Source: Atherix ibis
Taxonomy: Eukaryota; Arthropoda; Insecta; Diptera; Athericidae
Direction of reading: 5' to 3'
NCBI GenBank assembly: GCA_958298945.1
Contig: OY282605.1
Coordinates: forward strand, 24,778,811 to 24,842,810
Length of the DNA: 64,000 nucleotides
The notes below the pieces were generated by a model. It saw nothing but the letters and a program-made list of their open reading frames with translations. It searched no databases and was not told where the DNA came from. Shown here piece by piece: positions 21,781 through 32,935 of this stretch (position 1 is the first letter of the stretch; every line of letters starts with the position of its first letter). Made by a program: the position numbers and the translations under genes.

Positions 21781-22480
21781 GGATTAGGAGAGGAGTTGAG
21801 GTTATCTACGTGACTAACTAGATGTCACTTAGGAGTATCTATGTCACTGAGTAAATGTGATGGTACCTATGTTCCTGAGGACATCTACGTCACTGAGTAG
21901 ATGTGAGGATAGCTATGCCAGTGAGTAAACCTGAGAATATCTACGTCACTGAGTGGATGTGAGGGTATCTACGTTGCTTAGTAGATGTGAAGATATCTAC
22001 GTAACGGACCAAATGTGAGGATATCTGCGTCAGTGAGTGGATGAGAGGGTATCCACGTCACTGACCAAATGTGAGCATATCTGCGTCAGTGAGTGGATGA
22101 GAGGGTATCCACGTCACTGACTAAATGTGAGGATTAGGAGAGGAGTTGAGGTTATCTACGTGACTGACTAGATGTCACCCAGGGGTATCTATGTCACTGA
22201 GTAAATGTAATGGTTCCTACGTCCCTGAGGATATCTACGTCACTGAGTAGATGTGAGGATAGCTATGCCAGTGAGTAAATATGAGGATATCTACGTCACT
22301 GAGTGTATGTGAGGGTATCTGCGTCAGTGAGTGGATGGGAGGATATCTACGTCACTGACCAAATGTAAAGATAACTACGTCACTGAGTGTATGAGAGGGT
22401 ACCTACGTCCCTAAGTAGATGAGAGGGTATTTACGTCACTGAGTAAATGTGAAGATATCTACGTCACTGAGTAGATGCAA
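21781..22480. repeat. 28-bp minisatellite with a 350-bp duplication
   Basis: About 25 diverged copies of a 28-bp unit resembling GAGGATATCTACGTCACTGA plus GTAGATGT. A larger block starting GGATTAGGAGAGGAGTTGAG occurs at 21781 and again at 22131, so about 350 bp of the array was itself duplicated. Inside it a 56-bp pair (GTGAGTGGATGAGAGGGTAT and onward) is repeated near 22035 and 22091. Most units contain TACGTCA. Confidence 0.93.
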
Positions 22481-23285
22481 AAATGCAAAAACCTATCCTT
22501 CTTACTAAACCTAGTTTAGTTAGGAAACTAAACCTACCATTTGTAGATGGAGTGGGCTATTGTACACTTATGCTTACAGATGCATCTTTTACAATCGTCC
22601 AGTTTGTTGGTGAGTAATATCTCGAGCTCAATTGTGGAATCAGGACGGCAGTTGACACTATAATAAATCTCCTAAAAGTAGTTTATCAATGTTAAGCCAT
22701 AGTCTCGCAGCCTCGGTAACTATTTGTGCCTCTTTAGATGACCCGGCTCCCAAATGTATTCGGTATTGTTTATTTGATTTGGAGGGTACGGTCCTATGCT
22801 CACTCTAATATCAAATTTGCCGCATTTACTGAGCAAATGACATGTAACAACTTTCACCATGTGTAGACAGATAGACTCGACCAACGGTGAAAGATTTCTT
22901 TCCACCCATTGGCCAAACATCGTCAAACCAGTCTACTCAAGATGCCATTCTGAAATTCTGCGCAACGAAACTTCTCCGAGATTCTGTGGTATTTAACTTA
23001 CTATCTCTCATATACTATACGAATCCCATTTAATCCACTTTTTTTGTTGAGTATGACTCCCTTTATTGTGGAGTTTCCGAACTCCTTAACCATTTCTATT
23101 CCAAACACTCTTCTTAATTTTCTAAAACAATCTATTTTTTTCCATTAAATTTAACAACGCATATTTGCTCTCCAAACTTATGTTCGCCCAGTTCCTTGAA
23201 GGAATCTGGCAATGCGACCTGCTAGTGTCGCCTAATGACCTCATGGTCGTGATGCTACAAAATGCCCTCTGGTTTTCAAATACCC
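22481..23285. other. Unassigned DNA
   Basis: Moderately GC-balanced stretch with no motif I recognise. The minus-strand frame 22720-22926 shows no family resemblance. Confidence 0.4.
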
Positions 23286-23850
23286 TCTGGTGTATAAGCT
23301 TAACTCCGCTGTTTTTTTGGTCAAAAAAACACATGTTTTTTTCATAGAAAAAAAAAAACATTTATTCAAAGTACTTGCCCTCGCTAGCTACACATTTTCT
23401 CTTGCAATTTGTGGATACCACGCCTAAAAAGTTCCTTCTCTTCTGAGGCAAGTCATGCTCGGACGTCTTCGTAAGAATCGAAGCGCTGGTCAGCGAGCGC
23501 GTGGCGCATCGACGAAAACAGGTGGTAGTCGGAAGGGGCCAGGTCTGATGAATAAACGGGGTGGGGTAGCACCTGTCAGTTGAGTGTCTCCAAGTAGTTT
23601 CGGACCATTTTTGACGTGTGCGATGGTGCGTTATCGTGGAGGAAAATCAGCTTGTCATGTCTTTGTTGATAATCCGTCCTTTTTTCACGCAGAGAACGGT
23701 GCAATTTGGTCAGTTGTTGGTGGTAGCGGTGGTCATTGACAGCTTCACCAGGTTTCAATATCTCATAGTAGACAATACCCTGCTGATCCAAATACACCGC
23801 ATCACTCACGCCATCTATGACCAAACAGCGGATTTAAGCTTATACAACTT
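23286..23850 (-). mobile_element. MAR-E (Mos1-like) deletion derivative
   Basis: The left end GGTGTATAAGCTTAACTCCG and the right end GCGGATTTAAGCTTATAC form the same terminal repeat as the copy at 34740. On the minus strand the 5' leader (about 23810-23850) is joined directly to the middle of the transposase (DAVYLDQQGIVYYEI), removing the start codon, both helix-turn-helix parts and the first aspartate. At about 565 bp it is less than half the normal length, but with both ends present it could have been moved by a full-length relative. Confidence 0.85.
23400..23824 (-). pseudogene. Mauritiana-type mariner transposase remnant
   Basis: Similar to Mos1-type transposase from the WWDQ-G-V-YYE-LKPGE block onward. 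HDNAPSHTSK, with the second aspartate, is at about 23620. A stop follows LETLN where the wild type continues WEVL. Further along, sequence encoding SPDLAPSDYHLF is readable near 23545 in a continuation of the frame after the stop. The N-terminal half is deleted. Confidence 0.75.
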
Positions 23851-24019
23851 TTACAAACAAACAAACAAACCAAAACTAATTTTCCCTTTTGCAGAAGAAT
23901 GCATTTTTTTAAATTGAACAATTCAAAATTTTCATAAAAGAAAATTTATCTTAAAAACTTGAATATTGCGTTATTTTTTGTTTTAAGCCGTCTAATTTTA
24001 TTTCTAATTTTTGGACACT

Positions 24020-24100
24020 ATGACATCTGGATCTATTGCGCAGTTGTATTGAGTTCGAATCCAGCTAGTGACATAGCCGAGATGCTCTTTAGTTTGTTGC
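24020..24100 (+). repeat. tRNA-like (SINE-like) repeat, copy 2
   Basis: Contains GTTCGAATCC at 24053-24062, a perfect tRNA B-box, in a 37-base block shared with copy 1 (1965-2003). No cloverleaf can be folded convincingly, so I do not call a tRNA gene. Confidence 0.45.
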
Positions 24101-24168
24101 CAAATGGCCTATAAATGTTATAAGAAAATAACTTTAAAAAAATAATGCAGATTTTTTTTTATTCTCAG

Positions 24169-24233
24169 GAGGAGACCATCTATTTATCCTGCCAAAATAC
24201 ACTATCTTCGTGCTGATCCCGGCAAACAAAACG
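24169..24233 (+). other. Candidate internal exon (65 nt)
   Basis: A 65-base island is preceded by a T-rich tract ending TTATTCTCAG and followed by the near-consensus donor GTAAGTACC. Of the three frames two are open. The one with one base in front and one behind reads RRPSIYPAKIHYLRADPGKQ-NG, with balanced codon use unlike the surrounding AT-rich DNA. I do not recognise the protein. If real, it is an internal exon of a + strand gene with very long introns. The alternative is chance splice sites around a short random open stretch. Confidence 0.4.
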
Positions 24234-26371
24234 GTAAGTACCAAAACGAATTTCCATTAATTACTCCGTTTAAGGATATGACAAGTTGAATAAATTTATA
24301 CCGACGACAGTCGATTTGGTTTCGTATTTACACATGCAGTTGCATTCTGTTCGAGAAAACTATAAGCTAAGTAAATCTTTTGGTAAGTTTTGTATTATCA
24401 TTAAAAATTCATTAGACACAAGAGGATTAGAAGGCAGAAACTTTTATAAAATGTGAAAAGGTAAGAAAAATGTAAACTCCTCCGAGAGATGCTTCCGCGA
24501 AAGCATAAGTGGAAAAATGAAACATTTTGTTTAAAACGCTACTGGGAATAAGGAAAATTTTTGCATAAAGTTTCCAAGGAGACGCCAATTCATATAATAA
24601 CGAAAGAAACTCTACGAAGCATCGTCGATAGTAAAATCGTGTATATTATGCACTCAATTCTTCATTTTACTTGCACAAATTTATATGTTCCAACATTGTT
24701 GCAGAGGTAAAATGTAAAAACCTTTTCTGGTTTAAGAATAGGTAAAAGGGCTTGACATTTTAGTTAGTTCTATTCCTTTTTTTGTAGTTGTTTATAAAAA
24801 ATTCACATATGCTCCAAAGTACAAAAGAGCTCTTTGGTGATGAATTGACTTATTTCAGAAGTCTTGCAAGTGCCAACTTTAGCCAAGGTACTAAGTTTTC
24901 TATTCATACAGGTGATTTTATTTCTTCTTCTCTGGATTCTGTGATGTACGTGTTTATGGGTGAAGAAAAATTACATTTTTTTTTTGTAGGGTTGCCATAT
25001 GTGCCTTGCGATTGAAAAAGCGAAAATATAATAAAAAATGGAAAATGTTCTATGGTGAATGGTATAAAAAAATACAGCAGCAAACAAGAGGGCGTTTTGC
25101 TGTATAACGAAAAATTCAGGTAGAAAAATAAGCTTTGCTGCATGATGGGGGGTCACTATAATATCAGGTGTGGTGTTTGTCCATGCACAAGTTTGGCAGT
25201 CTTGTTTTGTATGGAACTGTAAGAGTGTGTACAATATAATGGAAGTTGTACTGATTGCATGATAAATTCAGCCAGCCGGGATATGGATTTATCTCAGACA
25301 ATTCAGTAGCTTAATTCAATGTCGGTGTGGCAGTATGTCGATGTCAGTGTCAGTTTCCATATCACTGATGTTTTTGTCGCCATTCAGACTGTTCCTGTGC
25401 TATTTACAATAATGGCTGCTACAAAATAATACAATAAAGACCACATGCGGTGCACCATCCAATAGAGCAAAGTTCCAGTAGCAGCAGTACAAGTCATATC
25501 GGCACTATCTTGAAAGAAAATTTCCAGATCAATTTCCAGATTGACTTTACAATTTCAATCAGATATTAATCTTCTAACAAGTAGTAAATATTACCAAAAT
25601 AAAAATGTTTATGCGCTTTTAAATAAAGCCAATCAAGCTCTTAAAAACACAATTTTTTGTCATGGAAAAATATTTAAGAACTTATTTTTTTTGCTCTCAA
25701 TTGCAGTTTAAATTAATTTTAATAATTTTTTTAATTTAGAATTTTTAACATAACGAAAAAAAATATTTCTTATCAATTTCAGAAATCGTCGGTTTACTTT
25801 TAAAAAAATTTTTATTTTTATACAATATTTTTGTGATATTCAGAATTTTTTCCTTTTTTTTTGTGTCACAAAAGATCAAAATAAAAAAAAGTCCACCCCA
25901 TTGCCATGTTGTTTGTTTCTGTTTTTATACTTTTTAGGAATTCTTTTACTTCCTTATATAAAAAAAAAACTTAAATAGTATAGAGATAAGGAGTGGAAAA
26001 GATATTGTATGCAGACTATCATATTCCCTTTTTCTTTACAAGGGGGAAATATTCTAAAGACACTGAAGAGATACTGGGGTCCCTACAGTGTGTGGGGTTT
26101 TTACCACCTAAAACCCACCTTCGTTCTCTTCGAATATGAATCCCTATGGGAGCACCTTCATGGAGAGTAGACTGACAACAAGTCTAATGTTCTATTTACG
26201 GTACAGGTTACCCAATTCTTCTTCTTGGTAGAGCTTATTTTTCCTCGGGTACAGGCTTCCCTATTTACGATACAGGTTGCCCTATTCCTCTTCCTGGCAG
26301 AGCTACCACATCCCAGAATACTTGCGATATAATCATTAATGTGATGATACTCTTCTCAGACAGCTGTTCAC
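24234..26371. other. Unassigned DNA between the candidate exon and MAR-A2
   Basis: The + strand frame 24788-25015 follows TTTTTTTGTAG and contains a possible donor (AAG|GTACTAAG at 24889), but codon use is not convincing. 26050-26290 is GC-richer with two similar blocks (TACAGGTTACCCAATTCTTC near 26201, TACAGGTTGCCCTATTCCTC near 26271). Nothing else seen. Confidence 0.4.
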
Positions 26372-27224
26372 CGATTTTCGATTTTTTTGGCGTTATGTTG
26401 GTACTCATGTCTCTCACTTATACCGACAAGTTCGACCATTTTGAATGTTCAGTTAATATTTGACAGCTGCTTTGCTTGCACGTTTTTGCCTCGTCTTCGA
26501 TTTTTGCCCATTCCAAAAAATTGATCAAAGAATCTGTTTCGGGAACAATGAAAAGTCGCAGGGGGCCAGATTTGGGGAATACGGTGGCTGCGGTGTGTTG
26601 TTTTTAACCAAATATTCGCGCTCAAGCAACGATACGTGAGCAGGGGCGTTAACATGGTGCAAAAACCAATTTCTGTTCTTCCACAAATCCGGGCGTTTCT
26701 GGCAGATTGCTTCGCGCAACTTGCGCATAACTTGCAGGTAATATTCCTTATTGACAGTTCTACCCTGTGGCAATAACTCATGATGCACCACGCCCCTGCA
26801 ATCGAAGAAAACTGTAACCAAAACCTTCACATTCGAACGAATTTGGCGGGTTTTTTTCGGTCTTGCCTCATGCGGCAGCTTTCATTGCGATGATTGAGCT
26901 TTGGTTTCAATGTTATAACCATAAACCCATGATTCGTCTCCAGTTATGACCCTCTGGAGCAAATTTGGGTCGTCGCGGACAGAGTCCAACAGCCAATGTT
27001 AATGCGATGCTGTTTTTGGTCGAAAACGGGCAAAAATCGAAGACGAGCCAAAACACGTGCAAGCACAGCAGCTGTCAAAAATTGACTGAACATTCAAAAT
27101 GACCGACCTTGTCAGCCTAAGTAAGAGATGTGAGTCCTAATATAACGGCACAAAAAATCGAAAGTCGAATATACGTAACCCGAGGAAATTCAAAATTCGC
27201 GATACTTTTTGAACAGACCTCGTA
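26372..27224 (-). mobile_element. MAR-A copy 2, with 5' regions at both ends
   Basis: The right end is a normal MAR-A 5' terminus read on the minus strand (complement of TACGAGGTCTGTTCAAAAAG). The left part, 26372-26500, is also MAR-A 5' leader but in the opposite orientation, without its outer terminal repeat. The two leaders therefore face each other as a large inverted repeat. Between them the minus strand encodes the middle of the transposase. The left arm still has the ATTCCAAAAAATTGATCAAA join while the right arm carries the shared leader-to-FDQK deletion. The two arms therefore come from different MAR-A variants. Confidence 0.8.
26449..26830 (-). pseudogene. MAR-A2 transposase fragment
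   Basis: Frame 26525-26830 covers the middle of a DD34D transposase: VLVTVFFDCRGVVHHELLPQ, then TVNKEYYLQVM, RPDLWKNRNWFLHH. The second catalytic position reads HHVNAPAH, a D-to-V change. YSPNLAPCDF keeps the third aspartate, with SPD changed to SPN. The C-terminal quarter is absent, replaced by the inverted leader. Confidence 0.75.
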
Positions 27225-27519
27225 TATGCCCTGCACCACCTATGCCTTGTCAAAAATTGGGCCACATCGTGTTCTATTGTTCCATGGCCACTTCCGTTCC
27301 ACGTGACTATGTCAGGAATGAATTGATGCGTCCATCTTTCTTTAATCAACAAACCGCATTATCACTGCCATCTCAACACTGTCTCATATCTTTCGTCCCT
27401 ATCGACGGTGAGGCGATGGATTTTATTTCCCTGCCGTTGTCGATAATATATTTTGTCTCTTTCATCCGCCAGAATGCTTGAGTGGCGGCATTTTAGCGAT
27501 AATACAGACAGTATCATAC

Positions 27520-27580
27520 GAGACCTAGTACGCAGTTGTATTGCGTTCGAACCCAGTGCGGCTGTACGCTTGTACATTAC
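27520..27580 (+). repeat. tRNA-like (SINE-like) repeat, copy 3
   Basis: CGCAGTTGTATTGCGTTCGAACCCAG matches copies 1 and 2; its GTTCGAACCC (27545-27554) fits the B-box. It diverges after CCCAG. Confidence 0.4.
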
Positions 27581-29037
27581 CGTCTCCATGGCTTCTGTTC
27601 AAATAGCGGCTGCTACCACTACCATCTATTGAGCAATTATATGCACTACAAAAAAAAATGTTCATAAATCATTCAAATACTTTATTTTTTAATGAAATAT
27701 TGCCCGAAATAATTTTTAAAAATATTTCCAAATTATTTCCTATCCGAATTTAGGAGAAAATATTTAGAAAGATTAATTAATAAACTATTTTTGAACTATA
27801 ACTGCATCTTAAATTTTTTGCTGTGATCGTACTGGCCTCTACAAGTTGTAACATTGATTGTCCCAATTTACCGCTTGATGGCAGTACAATACTTTTTTTG
27901 TTTGGTTACCAACGTCGTCATATAAGGTCATATGATATGACGTTTGAAAGCTTATATCTAAACCTTTATTTGTACAGATTTTTTTAATGGAATTAGTGAT
28001 TCGTTATAAAAATTATAAAAATGCCAAGAAATATAGAGTATTTTTGCCATAATAAAATAGCATATACGAGTACTCTAATTTAAATGTATTTTCAACAAAA
28101 ATATTAACTGAAACAAAAATGCATACTCTTTTTCTGCGTGTAATTTATTACAAGTTTCCCACATCACATTTGTACCTTAAGGAATCCGGAAAATAAAATA
28201 TATTACCTACAAATTCCTGTGCTTTTTTTTTCCATATTTCCCAATACAAGTAAGTATCTTACTACAGTTTTTTAACGTTTATTTTCAATATTATTTAGTA
28301 GATTTGTACAGAAACAATTCGATTTTATTACCACCTATTTACGTGATTATTGGCATTATTGTAAATAATTTAATCACTTTTATAACCAGTTCCCACTATT
28401 GTCGAGAAATATGAACCGATTAGTATCGGTGTCGGTATTAATGGTAAACATTGACCATAATCAGCATAATGAATCTTATCTGCTTATGAATAAATTCTTC
28501 AATAGATTATTGTGTAGATTTAAGAATAAATTTAAGTGGTTTATTTTTTCTTTTATACTTGCCGATTATTTGCCACCATGAACATGGAATAAGTTTCAAT
28601 CCATTAAAAAAGTATTAACAATTTAAAAAGATACATTGTACTTAACATAATCTCTAAAATTTACCTTCAATCTTTGCATTGAAATTTTTGAATTTGACAG
28701 ACAATCATCAATCTCTTCTCCAAAAAAATGTATAATACATAATCTTAATCATATTTTGGGATAGTCGGAAAAAATTTTTAAAAAACTCTTTCTTTTTGGA
28801 AAAATAAATTTCTTTTTTTAGGAAAAAAGTAGGCATGAACTTTTTTAGGTTTTTTTTTTTATAGTTAAGAAAACAAAAGTATACAAAATTTGCATACAAA
28901 AAAATTAATTCCAGATAAATGGCAAAACTTTTTTTTTGTTAGTTACGACTTGAATTAATTCTGATCGAGTACAAAAATTATATAAAATACAACATTTACC
29001 GTCTTTATTTTATATTAAAAAGGAATTTAAATCTACT
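27581..29037. other. Unassigned AT-rich DNA
   Basis: No element or exon-like island recognised. The frames at 28399-28581 and 28708-28899 are AT-driven; the latter is a run of Lys/Phe codons. Confidence 0.45.
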
Positions 29038-29770
29038 AGGTTGTTTCGATAAGTTCTCGGCCTAAGCTATAATTACTGCTGCTATCGATGAGTTTACAAA
29101 ATAAAAAAAAATCATAAAATAAAATATACCAACAATATATGAATATTGCTGAAATAAACTTGAAAATGACACGCGGAAAGGACTTAAAAAAACGGTGACA
29201 ACTCCCAAAACATTTAAAAAGGTTTTTGCACCTGGTTGGAGACGATAGGCACGTGAAGGTGTGTGAAGTAGTAGTTGAAGCGAAAGTCAATTTATATGGA
29301 TTAACTGTGGACATACCAGGTACAGCATAAAAGTAACGAGACTGATTTTGGGGAATAAAAAAAAAACCCACGGACATAGATCAGGTGAATAGAGAGGTAA
29401 CGACAGGAATTTATTTTCCGACAAAAACTCGTTGATGGATCTTGGGGAACAAAAAAAATAATACGAACTTTAATTAGGCAAGTAGTGGGGCTGATTTCCA
29501 TTTAAGAAGGTTGTCATGATGGACCGTCCAAGTGTCTGCAAATTTCTTTCTGAGCTTTTCAAGAATATCTTTTTAAAAACTTTTTAAACGGCGGTCTGAC
29601 ATTACAAGAGTCTTTTATCGTTGCACATTTTCATCAGTTTTCGATATTATCCTTTATCTTAACGTTTCAAGGACTTTTTTTATATAAAAAAAACTTGTTA
29701 ATCATCGATCTAGTCTTACAAGAGCCCTTACTCATTCCAAATTTTCACCATCCTCAGCGAGGTTCTACTA
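29038..29770 (-). pseudogene. Family X-like mariner remnant 3
   Basis: The minus strand near 29515 encodes WTVHHDN (second aspartate). About 60-110 bases later comes INEFLSENKF and then LYSPDLCPWVFFLFPKI, where the third catalytic aspartate has become valine. The inner right portion (29640-29770) has faint similarity to the N-terminal linker. The AGGTTGTTTCGATAAGTTCT at 29039 resembles a mariner terminal repeat and may be the left end, or the end of a separate element. Confidence 0.5.
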
Positions 29771-29786
29771 CTTCTTCTACATCTTC

Positions 29787-31100
29787 TATAGGGTTTTCGA
29801 ATAAGAGTGATATGATTTCTTTTTTTTTAAAAAACACACTAATTGTTAAGGAAATTCAAATATTTTTTATTTAATGTGAAGTACAATCGATACAATTAAG
29901 TTCTGAATAAAACGTCATTCAAATTGCCTCCACGACTTCTTTTGCAGCAACGAATTCGATGAACCCAATTTTCGAGCACTTTTTCCACTAAATCAAGTCG
30001 TATGTCATGAATAGCACGTTCAATATTGACTTCTAAAGCTTGAAGAGAGTCTGGTTTATTGCTAAAGACCAAAGACTTCAAATAACGTCACAAGAAATAG
30101 TCTACTGGTGTTAAATCACAACTTCTTGGAGGCCAGGCCATTCAATGTCACAATTTCTTGAAATAATCGAATCTCCAAACTTTTCTCGCAATAATTCGGT
30201 GGTTGCACGTGCTGTGTGGCACGTAGCCCCGTTTTGTTGGAACCAGATGTTGTCAAGATCAACTTCTTCCAATTTCGGCCATAAAAAGTTGGTTATCATC
30301 GATATATACCGCTCTTCATTGACAGTAACGGTATAACCAGCTTTATTTCGAAAGAAGTACGGACCGATAATTCCACGAGACCAAAAACCACACCAAACTG
30401 TCAATTAAGGTGAATGTAATGGGTGTTCATGAATAATTTGTGGATTTTCTTCACACCAGAATCGACAGTTTTGTTTATTTACCGCACCACTCAGATGAAA
30501 GTGAGCCTCATCGGAGAAGATGATTTTCTTTAAAAAAATCGTTATTGACGACGTTTACGGTGGACAAAATCAGCAAATTGACGACGTTTACGGTGGTCCA
30601 ATGGCTTCAGTTCTTGAGTTATAACAATTTTATACGAATGCAAGCCCAAATCCTTTCTCAAAATCCACCAGGTTGTGGTTTGAGACAGTCCTAATTCTTG
30701 ACAACGTCTTAGAATCGATAAATTGCGGTCTTCAGCAACACTTGCCTGAACGGCAGCAATATTTTCATTACTTCGAGCTGTTCTTTGTCTTATTGGCACT
30801 TGAACATTATGTAAAGAAAATGTACGCTCGAAATGTTTAACAATTCGACGAATAGCGAGCACAGTTGGACGATTATTACGACCATAAAATGACAAAATCG
30901 CACGAAAAGTTGCAATTGGAGAACGATTATTTTGATAATAAAATTGAATAATTTGTAAACGTTGTACTTGCGTATATCTCTCCATGCTGAAATTGTAAAC
31001 ATTACTGAATACAATGAAGAAAAAAAGACAGATAACGACATATTACAAATGACCGAAACGTTACTTAGATATCATATCACTCTTATTGGAAAACCCTATA
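29787..31100 (-). mobile_element. DD41D Tc1/mariner-like element, copy A
   Basis: Terminal repeats TATAGGGTTTTCGAATAAGA (left) and the complement of TATAGGGTTTTCCAATAAGA (right) flank a broken transposase read on the minus strand. The same ends occur in copy B (53165-54396). The C-terminus near 29900-29960 reads RSRGGNLNDVLF, typical of this family's RSRGG-LNDVIF ending. Confidence 0.88.
29896..30985 (-). pseudogene. DD41D transposase, copy A, broken
   Basis: The N-terminus (30542-30985) has a DUF4817-like helix-turn-helix: MERYTQVQRLQIIQFYYQ, then GRNNRPTVLAIRRIVKHFE, then ENIAAVQASVAEDRNLSILR. The frame breaks after RQFADFV, where a 34-base stretch (GACGACGTTTACGGTGG and flanks, 30548 and 30581) is duplicated. 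The middle (30111-30404) reads LTVWCGFWSRGIIGPYFF, NFLWPKLEEVDLDNIWFQQ, then NGATCHTA. The second catalytic aspartate (QQDGA in the family) is asparagine. The rest, 29896-30081, is the C-terminal domain. Family spacing between the second and third aspartates is 41, measured in copy B. Confidence 0.85.
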
Positions 31101-32817
31101 CTACTTGTCGGCCCACAAACTACAAAAACAATATTACTGACCACAAGTATGTGTAGGGAAAGCCTACAGTGTTGCCAGATTTTCTGCTACACCTCGTATT
31201 CTCAAAAGAAGTACGCAAAAATTGTACAAAATATGGTTGCCGAGTTGAGAAATTTCAAATATGAACTACTGAAGCATTCACTATGTACGTCAAACTTGGG
31301 CCCCACTAACTGTCACCCGCTCCCAAAAATTAAAAAAAAAATATTTTTGGGACACGAATTGAAATTGATGGAGAAGTAAACACTGCTTTAATTTTAAGAT
31401 ACTTTAAGAAAGTGACCATACAACGTTTTTAATGTCCTTAGAATATCCTTGCTGAAAACAAATGCGTCGATTTTTCAAATGGAAAATAAAAATGAATTTT
31501 TATATAATAATAATAAAATAATTTAAACTCAAGAAAATACTTTGATTTTGATTTTTGCCCACACTAATCCCCAACATGATTAGGCAATTCATATTCATAT
31601 ACAACAGCTTTGAATATTGTAAGAAAAAAAACCTCATCATTTTATTAAAAATTCCATGTGAGAGCCTTTAATCACCGATTCCATTAATACTATACTCGTA
31701 AAAGTAAATATTTTCCGTGCTCGTTCCATCAACCCTTCATAATTGACCTCGATTAGAAACATCGTTCATCAGTATAGAAAACAGGAGAAGAACTGCTTTT
31801 ACTAGGGAGTATCTTACCTTGCTTTTGCTTTGTAAAATGTCCTCCAGCATTTCAGGATGAATCACAGACACACCCCTGCTTGAACAAACAAATCGTTAAG
31901 AGCACATACTATATTCCCTATCAGAAGTTTTCAAAAGTACGAGTACACAAATCGAACACACTTAAAATGGATAACAAAACGTGTTTCGGAATAAAGAAAT
32001 CGCATCAGTGACCTCAATTTGATGGGGCATAGAGGGTAGATTCAATAGTTTTTACATCATCTATGTTCGACTAGAAAAATATATGAAAATCTCGAAAAGA
32101 AAAATTACCACATGTTTTTAATTTCACGGATAGATATAAAAATGTCTACTTTTATCTTGATTTGTTCTCGTCTTTTTTTTCTCTAATAAACTTCAACACT
32201 GATTGAAAATTAAAAACTATGCATTTTTAATGATTTATTTAATATTGTGTTGTCCATAAACTAAAGCTTCTTATTTTCGTTAGTAATATGCAAATGACAC
32301 TTAACTGCATTAAATAAATGAATTTGAGACCACGTTAACTGGAGCAGAAATTCATTTTTGTTTTTTCCTCATATCTGCTAAGTTGCACATTTTATTTGAA
32401 TACCTGTGCAAACATGGATTTTATAGTATTTTTCACAATTTCAGCATATTTTATCTTAAATATGTGTGCATTTTTCTACTATCATATTAATTATGATAAA
32501 ATTATATTTGTTTTTTTTTTTTTTCTACGGAAATTGTACATTAATTTCTGTGATTTAACGGAGAGATTTAACATACGATTTTTTTTTAATGTTGTTTTTT
32601 TTTGTTTCTAAAATAAGAACAAAAAATTTGATTTTGAAAATCTTATCCCAAAAAAATCAGTTTATAGAAAAAATTTTAAAAGAAATTATAAAAAAAAAAA
32701 TTTCTGATTACATAAAAAGAAATAAGTTCAAATTTTACTCTTTAATAGCTGAACTCATAGATGGCGCTGATTTATTTTCATTGAAAATTGTTTAAAAAAA
32801 AATTTTTTTTAATTTTC
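31101..32817. other. Unassigned AT-rich DNA
   Basis: Nothing recognised. Frames such as 31086-31379 (+) carry no known domain; 31145-31180 contains CTACAGTGTTGCCAGATTTTCTG, resembling the CAGTGTTGCCAGATT start of the 691-1840 repeat units. Confidence 0.4.
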
Positions 32818-32935
32818 GGAAGCTTCTTTTTATATTTACTATCGAAACACAAAATAAACGTTAGTTTTTGAGATTAACTAAAACTAAAGTTTTTTTTTTT
32901 TGTGTTTCGATAGCAAAATATAAAAAGAAGCTTCC
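32818..32935. repeat. Foldback repeat, about 50-bp arms
   Basis: The left arm GGAAGCTTCTTTTTATATTT followed by ATCGAAACACAAAA is repeated in inverse at the right (TTTTGTGTTTCGATAG onward, ending AGAAGCTTCC). Arms differ by a few bases, and a run of T extends the right arm. At 118 bp it looks like a small foldback or MITE-like unit; no target duplication is obvious. Confidence 0.8.

Noticed and set aside
24041..24100. tRNA gene
   Set aside because: Only the B-box is present; no acceptor stem, anticodon arm or A-box could be paired.
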